This document shows, one piece after another, positions 1-6,782 of a stretch of 15,567 nucleotides of DNA; position 1 is the first letter of the stretch; every line of letters starts with the position of its first letter. The position numbers and the translations under genes were made by a program. The notes under the pieces were generated by a model. That model was not told the origin of the DNA, ran no database searches, and was given only the letters and a program-made list of their open reading frames with translations. Source of the stretch: JAMXLO01 sp964427005 (lineage in GTDB: Bacteria > Pseudomonadota > Alphaproteobacteria > Acetobacterales > Acetobacteraceae); assembly GCA_964427005.1 (NCBI GenBank), contig CAYRTL010000113.1, forward strand, positions 1-15,567. Reading direction: 5' to 3'.

Positions 1-860
1 GCAGCAACCAGTGTATCGCCGGCACCCGAAACATCGGCGACCTCACGCGCCCGGGTCGGGAGATGCAACGCTGGCGTGTCGCGCAGCACCAGGGTGAGGC
101 CCTTCGCCGAGCGAGTGACCAGCACCGCCTCGCAACCGGTGTCATCAAGCGCGCGACGGCCTGCCCGATCAGCTTCCAGGTCCTCTGCGGCATCGATGCG
201 CGTCGCCTCGCGCACCTCATGCTCATTTGGCGTCAGCACGGTGGCACCGCGGTACGCGGCGAAATCGGGTCGCTTCGGGTCAGCGATTACCAGGCACCCT
301 GCTGCCTGGGCCTGTGTAATGGCGCCTCGCAATACGTCATCGCTCAGTACACCTTTCGCATAGTCTGACAGCACGACGATGTCTGTCGCGCTGACTGTCT
401 CGGCGATGCGCTGAAGCACGAATGCTGCTGTCGGCGCGTCTATCGGCGCCGTCGTCTCGTCATCCAGCCGCAGCAGTTGGTGCGCACCGACAATGAATCG
501 CGTCTTTGCTGTGGTTTGCCGGCCTTGGGCAACCACCACTTGCGGTATCACGCGTTTGGACGCCGCCAACAGGCGCAGTAATTCGGCACCTTCAGGATCA
601 TCGCCGATCACCCCGACCAGGGTGACGTGCCCGCCGAGTGTAGCGATGTTCAGCGCGACGTTGGCGGCGCCGCCGGGCGTTGTGCGCCTGGACTCGGGTC
701 GCAACACAGGGATGGGTGCTTCCGGAGAAAGCCGGCTGGCCGCGCCGCTGACATAGCGGTCCAGCATGACGTCGCCGACAACCAGCACGCGCGCATCGGG
801 GAAGCGGCGCACCAACTGTACCAGTTCGGAATCGCCAGTGCGCGGAGCTGCGGAATCCAT
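1..860 (-). CDS. hldE: D-glycero-beta-D-manno-heptose-7-phosphate kinase (HldE N-terminal domain or HldA), 3' end outside the window
   Basis: Cytoplasmic PfkB/ribokinase-family sugar kinase. In this family it phosphorylates C-1 of heptose-7-phosphate on the way to ADP-heptose for LPS or other surface glycans. About 286 residues are visible. GDVMLDRY begins at residue 29 and runs into the SRLSPEAPIPV stretch typical of heptose kinases. PGGAAN, the PfkB substrate loop, begins at residue 62. SDYAKG and the adenine-side TPNEHE segment follow, then DVSGAGDT near residues 276-283 with the catalytic Asp at about 282. The gene runs off the left edge soon after this motif, so it cannot be seen whether the cytidylyltransferase half of bifunctional HldE follows. 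The start is ATG at 860; an adjacent GTG at 863 is equally possible and sits 9 bases after GGAAG. It diverges from the glycosyltransferase operon, which includes a GT9 domain. Confidence 0.93.
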   Translation of the reverse strand, partial: MDSAAPRTGDSELVQLVRRFPDARVLVVGDVMLDRYVSGAASRLSPEAPIPVLRPESRRTTPGGAANVALNIATLGGHVTLVGVIGDDPEGAELLRLLAASKRVIPQVVVAQGRQTTAKTRFIVGAHQLLRLDDETTAPIDAPTAAFVLQRIAETVSATDIVVLSDYAKGVLSDDVLRGAITQAQAAGCLVIADPKRPDFAAYRGATVLTPNEHEVREATRIDAAEDLEADRAGRRALDDTGCEAVLVTRSAKGLTLVLRDTPALHLPTRAREVADVSGAGDTLVA

Positions 861-937
861 CACGATGTCCCACTTCCGGCCTGGAATTACGTTGGGCCCT
901 GGCCGGATCGCTGGGTTGTATCCCATGCAACACGGAT

Positions 938-952
938 CCGCCACAATGGCGG
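938..952. promoter_or_regulatory. 15-base palindrome, candidate operator
   Basis: CCGCCA-CAA-TGGCGG is a perfect inverted repeat between two divergent genes. It overlaps the weak -35 candidate for hldE and lies just upstream of the -35 candidate for the plus-strand operon. A regulator site is inferred from position only; no known operator is recognised, and a 6+6 palindrome can arise by chance in GC-rich DNA. Confidence 0.25.
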
Positions 953-960
953 GGACTTAT

Positions 961-989
961 TTGCCAGATCGCACATTCTACGGTTCCAT
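961..989 (+). promoter_or_regulatory. Possible sigma-70-type promoter of the glycosyltransferase operon
   Basis: TTGCCA at 961-966 matches five of six consensus -35 bases. Seventeen bases later TTCCAT at 984-989 matches the -10 consensus at three positions. It would give a leader of roughly 85 bases that includes the 1033-1049 hairpin. The -10 is poor, so this is only a candidate. Confidence 0.22.
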
Positions 990-1032
990 TCCGATCCGGA
1001 GCCGAGTATTTTCCGGGACTGCCATCTTCCTT

Positions 1033-1049
1033 CGGCAGAACGACTGCCG
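1033..1049 (+). promoter_or_regulatory. Short hairpin in the leader of the glycosyltransferase operon
   Basis: CGGCAG-AACGA-CTGCCG can form a perfect 6-base-pair GC-rich stem with a 5-base loop about 30 bases before the GTG start at 1080. No U-run follows, so it is not a classical terminator. It could affect leader stability or translation; no riboswitch class is recognised. Confidence 0.25.
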
Positions 1050-1079
1050 CCGTGCTTCGCCGTGCTTCCAGGAGGCCCC

Positions 1080-1475
1080 GTGAGATACCTTCCGCCGTTT
1101 GATCTCATCCGGCGCTCCGTAGAAATTTCGACCGTGAGGGGAGAGCTGCGGGTCAGCCTCTCCTACGATGATTTCATCAAGATCCTGCGGATGATGCTGC
1201 TAGGCGCCGAGGTGGACGAGTCTTGGTACCTCGAGCAGCATCCGGACATCGCCGAGGCGATCCGCGCAGGCAGCGTCGCGTCGGCCAAGCAGCATTTCCT
1301 GGATGACGGCTATTTCGAAGGGCGGCTGCCCTTTCCAATGCCGGTGGATGAGCGCTGGTACCTTGAGCAGTACCCGGATGTAGCGGAAAGCGTCCGCAAA
1401 GGTGTCATTTCTTCCGGGGAGCAGCACTTCAGTGAGGACGGCTACCGCGAGGGGCGCTTGCCCTACGCAGTGTAG
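1080..1475 (+). CDS. Small protein with two YLxxxPDVAE/EGRLP repeats, function unknown
   Basis: The protein has 131 residues. The GTG start at 1080 is chosen because GGAGG (1071-1075) lies 4 bases upstream; the reading frame stays open further upstream but only as antisense to hldE. An N-terminal segment of about 44 residues ends in a hydrophobic stretch (ILRMMLLGAEV). Two near-identical repeats of exactly 44 and 43 residues follow, at 45-88 and 89-131. Each reads VDExWYLEQxPDxAE, a Gly-containing middle, QHFxxDGYxEGRLP. No signal peptide or membrane helix is evident. Similar 'YLxxxPDVAxxxxxxxxHyxxxGxxEGRxP' repeats are known beside or inside bacterial glycosyltransferases, but I know of no established biochemical role. 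The gene ends 4 bases before the glycosyltransferase start, suggesting translational coupling and a shared process, perhaps as an accessory or partner-binding subunit. Confidence 0.85.
   Translation: MRYLPPFDLIRRSVEISTVRGELRVSLSYDDFIKILRMMLLGAEVDESWYLEQHPDIAEAIRAGSVASAKQHFLDDGYFEGRLPFPMPVDERWYLEQYPDVAESVRKGVISSGEQHFSEDGYREGRLPYAV
1212..1472 (+). repeat. Tandem 132-base coding repeat (44-residue units)
   Basis: Two in-frame copies, 1212-1343 and 1344-1472, encode the paired WYLEQ-PDVAE-HF-DGY-EGRLP modules. Amino-acid agreement is much tighter than base agreement, which points to an old duplication kept by selection on the protein. Confidence 0.85.
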
Positions 1476-1479
1476 GCAC

Positions 1480-4400
1480 ATGAGCCGGCAACGTCGAGTG
1501 CGAGCGGATGTCCGTGCTCCAGCCGCGCGCGCGAACGCCTCGGATACCGCGAGCGCGCCGATCCGTATCGATATAGATCCGATAATTCCAGCCGGATTCA
1601 TGCATGATCGATATGACCTGGCGGTGCGCGGCTGTGCGGAGAGCGACGTTCCGATCGAAGAAATCGTCCTGATGCTGGATGGCGCTGTCATTGGTCGGGT
1701 GAACTACGGCAATCTGAACGATTCAGCGCAGCGCGCGTTCCACCTGAGTGTGCCGTTGCCCCGCGATCAGGCGCAGCGCGCGTGCACTCTCACCATGACA
1801 GCCACTGCGCGTAGCGGTAACGCGCATCAGGAGAGCTTCAATCTCTCGGTCAATCCCGCCAAAGCCGTTGCTCTGATCTCCGGCCCGACACGCCCTTCGG
1901 AAGAGTACGCGCGTTCTCATCCACCGGTCCTGCTGTATGTAGAACGGGCAGCATTGGATGACGGCGGTCAATTGCTGGTGCATGGTTGGGCAGTGTCGCT
2001 CACATCCGTGGTGACGGTGCAGGTCTTCCTGGACGAGGACCGCGTCGGTGCTGCCCTGATCGGCGGTCAGCGGGACGATGTCGGCACTGCCTTTCCAGTA
2101 TATGCGAACGCATCTACGTCCGGTTTCACGCTATCGAAGCGTGCTCATGTACTGCCGGAGAGCACGTCGCTGGTTCGCGTGCAGGCCATCAGTCTGGATG
2201 GCTGCCTGCATGAGATTGTGCTGCCGTTGGAGCGTACTCGCGCGCTGCCCGAACAGCCTGCAACCGACTCTCCAGCGTCCTTGGCTTCACCGGCATCATC
2301 ACAGTTGTCGGAGCCGCCCGTACCAGAAGTCACGCGCCCGGAGCCAGCGCACGATCCACGTCGCGAAATTCGATTCTTTTGCGATGAGGTTGATCTGGAC
2401 GCGAGTGGCGATCTGCGCGTCGCAGGCTGGGCAGTGTGCGGGATTGGCGTCGCGTCGATCACTCTGGATCTCGATGGTCAGGAGGCGGGGCAAGCAGATC
2501 TCGGTCTGCTACGCACCGACGTCGGGGAAGAGTATCGAGACATTCCAATGGCGCGGTACTCGGGTTTTCGCTTTGCCAGGCGGCTGGGCGAGTTGCCCCT
2601 GGGCGAACATACGCTTCGCATCGTACTGCGCAACGGGCTGGGCGACGAGGAGACAGAGACCCGCACCATCGTCATTGAAGCAGCAGCGCCGTCGCAGGCT
2701 GCTGCAGCGCCTGCGCGATTCCGGCTGGAAATTGACACACCGGCCGTTACCGCCGGCGCTGCTGTCGAGCCGGTCACCAGCAGGCTGACCATCCAGGGTT
2801 GGGCTCTGGCGCGGTCTGGCATTTCCAATATCGAGGTCATGATTGATGACCAGCCGATTGGCGAGGCGCATTACGGCCTGGCACGGCAAGATGTCAGTGC
2901 AGCATTTCCCGATTGGGAAGATTCGCTACGCAGCGGCTTTGCGTTCCACTGTCCCCCGCGGAGCCTGCCGAATGGCGATCATGTCGTTCAGCTCAACGTG
3001 TGCGCGAAGAATGGCGAGGTGCTGAAGCACCGATTCGACATTCAGGTCAGAAAGCCGGAGGAACTCAACGACGGCGTTGGCATCCGCCGGCGTATCACTC
3101 AGGTCGAGGCAGACGTTTCGCACGATGTGCTTGAGACCTTGGGCCACCGGCCGGGTTTCCGCCTGGTGCTGCATCAGAGAGGCCCATTGCATGCGGAGCA
3201 CCTGCTAACCACGCTGAGTTCGCTGCGAATGCAGGTCTATCGTGACTGGCGTCTGGACATACTAAGCTCCGACGCCGACACCGCCCGTGAAATTCGTGCG
3301 CTGATCTCGGAATCCGCGGACGATATTCTCGAGCGGATCGATGTCATCGACCCGTCGGGGGACCTGCCGTTCAACAATCGCGATCAGACAACGCTGGTCG
3401 GTTTCCTGTCACCGGGGGACGAACTCGGCTGCGATGCGCTGATGCAAATTGCCCTGGCGAGCGGCCTGCATCGGGATGCGGATCTGTTGTATGCCGATGA
3501 GCTGCGGATCAGCCCGGCAAGCCGGGTGCGCGAGCCCTTCTTCAAGCCGGATTTCTCACCGGATCTGCTGCTATCCACCAACTATATCGCCCGCCCCTGG
3601 TTCGCTTCAACGACCCTGCTCCGCCGATGCGGCCTGACGCCGAGTGGCTTTCTCGCGAATGGCGAATATGATGCGATATTGCGTTGCACTGAGCGCGCCG
3701 TTCGCATCCATCATGTGCCCAGGCTGCTGTGCGCACGCGGCGCTCAGCAGATCGACGATGCAGATACTGAAGCGGCGGCGCTGATGAGTGCCGCAGCGCG
3801 ACGCGGGATCGATGCGGAGGTGGAGCCAGGCGCGATCGGAGGGACCTGGCGATTCCGGCGTACACAAAAGCCCACGGGATTGGTATCGGTCATTATACCG
3901 ACCTGCGCCGCGCGGCGTATCGTTGAGACTTGCATCCGGACTTTGCGTCAGCGCACGGCGTATCGCCATTTCGAAATCATCTGTGTGGAGAACATCCCTG
4001 AGAAGCAGCGTGCCCGTAAGCAGTGGGTGCAGCGAAACGCGGACAAGGTCCTGACGATGCAGGATCAGTTCAACTGGTCCTACTTCAATAATCGTGGGGC
4101 GGAAATCGCATCGGGCGAGTATCTCTTGTTTCTCAACGACGACATCGAGGTCATCCAGCCCGACTGGCTGGATGCTATGCTTGAGCACATGCAGCGGCCG
4201 GAAGTTGCCGTCGTGGGACCGCAACTTCTGTTTCCCGGCAATAAGGTGCAGCACGCTGGCATGTTCCTGGGCACGCAAGGCATTGCCCGCCATGCTTTCC
4301 GATTTGCCGCTGCGGATGAACCCGGCTACTTCGGACTGGCGCTGACGCAGCGCAATGTTATCGCGGTGACCGGTGCCTGTATGCTGATGCGACGAAGCAC

Positions 4401-6000
4401 CTATCAGGCTCTCGGCGGATTTGAGGAGGCGCACCAGATCATCAACAACGATCTGGACTTCTGCCTTCGTGCGCACCAGGCGGGGAAGCTCGTAGTCTAC
4501 ACGCCGCACGCGACGCTCGTGCATCACGAAGCAGCCAGCCGCGATCACCTGGCGGACGTATTTGATTTTGCCCAATTCGAGGAGCGTTGGGGTACGCTCT
4601 TTGCTGCCGGTGACCCTTATTTCAATCCGAACCTCTCACGGCATTCGGATGACTATCGGCCAGACGACGAACCGGTCGAGACGGTATTTGCGGCTCATCC
4701 GTTGTTCCGTCGCGCGGACGTCAAACGGATCCTGGTTGTGAAGATCGATCACATCGGCGACTTCGTAACCGCAATACCGGCAATCCGTCGGCTGAAGCAA
4801 ATTTTCCCGGCGGCCTCGATCCATTTGCTGACCACAAGCGCCGCACGTTCATTGGCATGGCTGGAGGACTGTATCGACGAGTTCATCGAGTTCGAGTTCT
4901 TCCACGCCGTTTCCAGCCTTGGGCAGAAGCAGATCAGTCGCGACGAATACCAGGCGCTGCGGGATCGCCTAGCCCCATACCGCTTCGATATCGCTGTCGA
5001 TCTGCGCAAGCACCTCGATACGCGCGAAGTGCTGCGGTACACGGGAGCGCGCATCCTGGCGGGCTATGATCACATGGGACAGTTCCCCTTCCTCGATATT
5101 GCCTTGGAATGGGAAGGCGACCGTAATCTTCAGCGCAAGCGAAGCCATGTCACAGACGACTTGCTCAACCTCGTCGAGGCGATCGGCACGGCCGGTATGG
5201 CGGAGCGCACCAAAGTCGAGCTGCTTAAACCAGAGGTGGGTCCGCCTGATTTCCTCTCCCACCGCGCGCGTGCTCTGTTCGACAAACCTGTTGTTGCTGT
5301 GCATCCGGGCGTCGGCAATCCGATGCGTCAATGGCCGGTCTCCCACTTTGCTTCGCTGATCGATCTTCTGGTCGAGAAGAACGGGGTGAATGTACTACTG
5401 ATTGGCGGTCCGGAAGAGGCGGAGCTTGCCCAGGAGATACTCGGCGCGATTGCCAACCGCCATGCGGTCGTTTCGCTTGTCGGCCGAACGCCATTGCGGC
5501 AGTTGCTGGACGTGCTGCGAGCCTGCTCGCTTTATGTGGGCAACAACTCCGGCCCCAAGCACATCGCTGCAACACTCGGCGTCCCCACCATCGGCATCCA
5601 TTCTGGCGTTGTCGATGCAATTGAATGGGGACCTGTCGGCGGGCGGGCTGTTGCCGTGCGGCGCAACATGGCGTGCAGCCCTTGTTATCTCGCACGCCAG
5701 GAGGATTGCACGCGCAACTTTGCCTGCATGCGAGGTCTGGAGCCGGGGATCGTACATGCGGCATCGGAATTCTTCCTGGCGCGCCCTGTCGAACAGCGTG
5801 CCCGTGAGCCGCTTGCTGAGCCCGAAGCGCTGATCATTTTTCCGGACGCATCGAAGGTCCAGACAGACCCCAAGTCATCGACACCGAAGCGCCGTCGGAA
5901 CGGGCAGCACATCGCATCCGTATCAGCCGCGCGACTGTTCCCTGCCAAACGAGGTGGGCCCCGCGTTGCCAGAGCCGAGTGCGGCCGGTATGACCGGTGA
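1480..6000 (+). CDS. Multidomain glycosyltransferase: four beta-sandwich repeats, degenerate GT2, GT2, and GT9 (heptosyltransferase-like)
   Basis: This is a 1506-residue cytoplasmic or membrane-associated sugar transferase for a surface glycan. Four Ig-like repeats lie at about 28-126, 150-252, 296-402 and 414-528. Three of them share a GWA turn, a 'DxxxxGxAxxGxxRxDV' strand pair and an SGFxF strand. A Pro/Ser/Ala-rich linker (about 253-295) splits them. A GT2-like domain follows at about 560-793; it keeps VYRDWRL, LLYADE and FKPDFSPDLLLS but has SPGDEL where active relatives usually have a DHDDEL-type motif. A second GT2 domain (about 801-1054) has SVIIPT, NDD at 886-888, VTGACML and NNDLDFCLR at 988-997. 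The GT9 domain (about 1082-1434) has KIDHIGDFVTAIPA, HPGVGNPMRQWP (about 1274), VGNNSGPKHIAA (about 1353) and a Cys cluster around 1398-1417. The basic tail (about 1440-1506) is low-complexity. No transmembrane helix is obvious. The ATG at 1480 avoids a 74-base overlap with the upstream gene that an earlier in-frame start would create. CysQ begins directly after the stop. Sugar and linkage are not determinable. Confidence 0.92.
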   Translation: MSRQRRVRADVRAPAARANASDTASAPIRIDIDPIIPAGFMHDRYDLAVRGCAESDVPIEEIVLMLDGAVIGRVNYGNLNDSAQRAFHLSVPLPRDQAQRACTLTMTATARSGNAHQESFNLSVNPAKAVALISGPTRPSEEYARSHPPVLLYVERAALDDGGQLLVHGWAVSLTSVVTVQVFLDEDRVGAALIGGQRDDVGTAFPVYANASTSGFTLSKRAHVLPESTSLVRVQAISLDGCLHEIVLPLERTRALPEQPATDSPASLASPASSQLSEPPVPEVTRPEPAHDPRREIRFFCDEVDLDASGDLRVAGWAVCGIGVASITLDLDGQEAGQADLGLLRTDVGEEYRDIPMARYSGFRFARRLGELPLGEHTLRIVLRNGLGDEETETRTIVIEAAAPSQAAAAPARFRLEIDTPAVTAGAAVEPVTSRLTIQGWALARSGISNIEVMIDDQPIGEAHYGLARQDVSAAFPDWEDSLRSGFAFHCPPRSLPNGDHVVQLNVCAKNGEVLKHRFDIQVRKPEELNDGVGIRRRITQVEADVSHDVLETLGHRPGFRLVLHQRGPLHAEHLLTTLSSLRMQVYRDWRLDILSSDADTAREIRALISESADDILERIDVIDPSGDLPFNNRDQTTLVGFLSPGDELGCDALMQIALASGLHRDADLLYADELRISPASRVREPFFKPDFSPDLLLSTNYIARPWFASTTLLRRCGLTPSGFLANGEYDAILRCTERAVRIHHVPRLLCARGAQQIDDADTEAAALMSAAARRGIDAEVEPGAIGGTWRFRRTQKPTGLVSVIIPTCAARRIVETCIRTLRQRTAYRHFEIICVENIPEKQRARKQWVQRNADKVLTMQDQFNWSYFNNRGAEIASGEYLLFLNDDIEVIQPDWLDAMLEHMQRPEVAVVGPQLLFPGNKVQHAGMFLGTQGIARHAFRFAAADEPGYFGLALTQRNVIAVTGACMLMRRSTYQALGGFEEAHQIINNDLDFCLRAHQAGKLVVYTPHATLVHHEAASRDHLADVFDFAQFEERWGTLFAAGDPYFNPNLSRHSDDYRPDDEPVETVFAAHPLFRRADVKRILVVKIDHIGDFVTAIPAIRRLKQIFPAASIHLLTTSAARSLAWLEDCIDEFIEFEFFHAVSSLGQKQISRDEYQALRDRLAPYRFDIAVDLRKHLDTREVLRYTGARILAGYDHMGQFPFLDIALEWEGDRNLQRKRSHVTDDLLNLVEAIGTAGMAERTKVELLKPEVGPPDFLSHRARALFDKPVVAVHPGVGNPMRQWPVSHFASLIDLLVEKNGVNVLLIGGPEEAELAQEILGAIANRHAVVSLVGRTPLRQLLDVLRACSLYVGNNSGPKHIAATLGVPTIGIHSGVVDAIEWGPVGGRAVAVRRNMACSPCYLARQEDCTRNFACMRGLEPGIVHAASEFFLARPVEQRAREPLAEPEALIIFPDASKVQTDPKSSTPKRRRNGQHIASVSAARLFPAKRGGPRVARAECGRYDR

Positions 6001-6765
6001 ATGGATGATGATGCACTGATATCCCTCGCTGCCGCGCTGGCTTTGGACGCGGGTGCCGCGATTCTGGCCGTGCGTGAACGCGGGTTCGATGTGCAGCGCA
6101 AGGAGGATCGCTCGCCGGTGACCGAGGCCGATCACGCCGCCGAGGCGATCATCGTGGCGGGACTGCGCAAGGCGACACCAGATATTCCCGTGATTGCCGA
6201 AGAGGAGGTGGCTGGCGGCCGCCACACGGCGGCAACTGCCGAATACTGGCTGGTGGATCCGCTGGATGGCACGCGTGAATTCACTGCAGGCAATAACGAA
6301 TTTGCCGTGAATATCGGCTTGGTGAGGGATGGCAGACCCGCCCTCGGCGTGGTCGGAATCCCTGCGATGGGAGAGCTGTTCGGAGGCATCGTCGGCCACG
6401 GGGCCTGGAAACGGGTCGGTTCTGAGCAGAAGCAGATCAGCGCGCGATTACCGCCAAAGGAAGGATTGACAGTTCTCGCCAGCCGCTATCACGGCAGCAG
6501 CGCGCGGCTGGATGAATTCCTGAAGGACAAACCCGTAGCGAAGCTGATCAATTTTGGATCGAGCGTGAAGTTTTGCCGGCTCGCTGAAGGCGTCGCCGAT
6601 CTCTATCCGCGCTTTGGCCGCACAATGGAATGGGACACCTGCGCACCGCAGGCTGTACTGGAGGCGGCGGGCGGTACGGTCCGGACGCTGGACGGCGAAG
6701 AGTTGCGATACGGCAAGCCGAACTGGGAGAACCCGCATTTCGTCTGCACAGGACGGCTGCCTTAG
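6001..6765 (+). CDS. cysQ: 3'(2'),5'-bisphosphate nucleotidase (CysQ-type, inositol monophosphatase superfamily)
   Basis: Mg2+-dependent cytoplasmic phosphatase that, in this family, converts adenosine 3',5'-bisphosphate (PAP) to AMP and so relieves inhibition by the by-product of PAPS-dependent reactions. At 254 residues it has the usual length. The metal-binding set is intact: acidic cluster EEE at 67-69, WLVDPLDGTREF at 83-94 with Asp86 and Asp89, and EWDTCAPQA with Asp212 near the C-terminus. SSVKFCRLAEG and the ADLYPRFG stretch are typical of CysQ rather than inositol monophosphatase or histidinol phosphatase, although related phosphatases remain possible. The ATG immediately follows the stop of the glycosyltransferase gene with no spacer, and no good ribosome site is seen, so translation is probably coupled. 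Placement suggests a role in the glycan pathway, but no sulfotransferase is in the window. Confidence 0.9.
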   Translation: MDDDALISLAAALALDAGAAILAVRERGFDVQRKEDRSPVTEADHAAEAIIVAGLRKATPDIPVIAEEEVAGGRHTAATAEYWLVDPLDGTREFTAGNNEFAVNIGLVRDGRPALGVVGIPAMGELFGGIVGHGAWKRVGSEQKQISARLPPKEGLTVLASRYHGSSARLDEFLKDKPVAKLINFGSSVKFCRLAEGVADLYPRFGRTMEWDTCAPQAVLEAAGGTVRTLDGEELRYGKPNWENPHFVCTGRLP

Positions 6766-6782
6766 TCTTAGCTGACTGAGAC
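6765..6782. terminator. Short hairpin across two convergent stop codons, possible weak bidirectional terminator
   Basis: GTCTTAG-CTGA-CTGAGAC can pair over 7 positions (one G-U) with a 4-base loop. It spans the stops of cysQ (6765) and the ABC ATPase gene (6768). Neither side shows a T-run, so this is not a convincing intrinsic terminator. It is the only structure between the converging operons. Confidence 0.25.

Larger units (their letters stand above)
861..1079. other. Intergenic region between divergent hldE and the glycosyltransferase operon
   Basis: This 219-base region has no supportable gene and must hold the promoters of both divergent units. A perfect inverted repeat with 6-base arms and a 3-base centre lies at 938-952 (CCGCCA-CAA-TGGCGG). 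A second, with 6-base arms and a 5-base loop, lies at 1033-1049 (CGGCAG...CTGCCG). The nonamer CCGTGCTTC occurs twice, at 1050-1058 and 1060-1068, just before the GGAGG ribosome site of the downstream gene. The minus-strand promoter for hldE is unclear: TTGTGG (946-941) with GATACA (922-917) at an 18-base spacing is only a weak match. Confidence 0.6.

Noticed and set aside
627..1079. N-terminal extension of the 1080-1475 reading frame
   Set aside because: The open frame upstream is antisense to hldE and across the intergenic region, has no family-like content and no ribosome site, whereas GTG 1080 has GGAGG.
1402..1479. Earlier in-frame start for the large glycosyltransferase
   Set aside because: It would overlap the conserved second repeat of the upstream gene by 74 bases and adds low-complexity residues; ATG 1480 sits 4 bases after the upstream stop.
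3607..4575. 322-residue open frame on the minus strand
   Set aside because: It is antisense to the conserved GT2 domains and its translation shows no recognisable motif; it is a GC-rich shadow frame.
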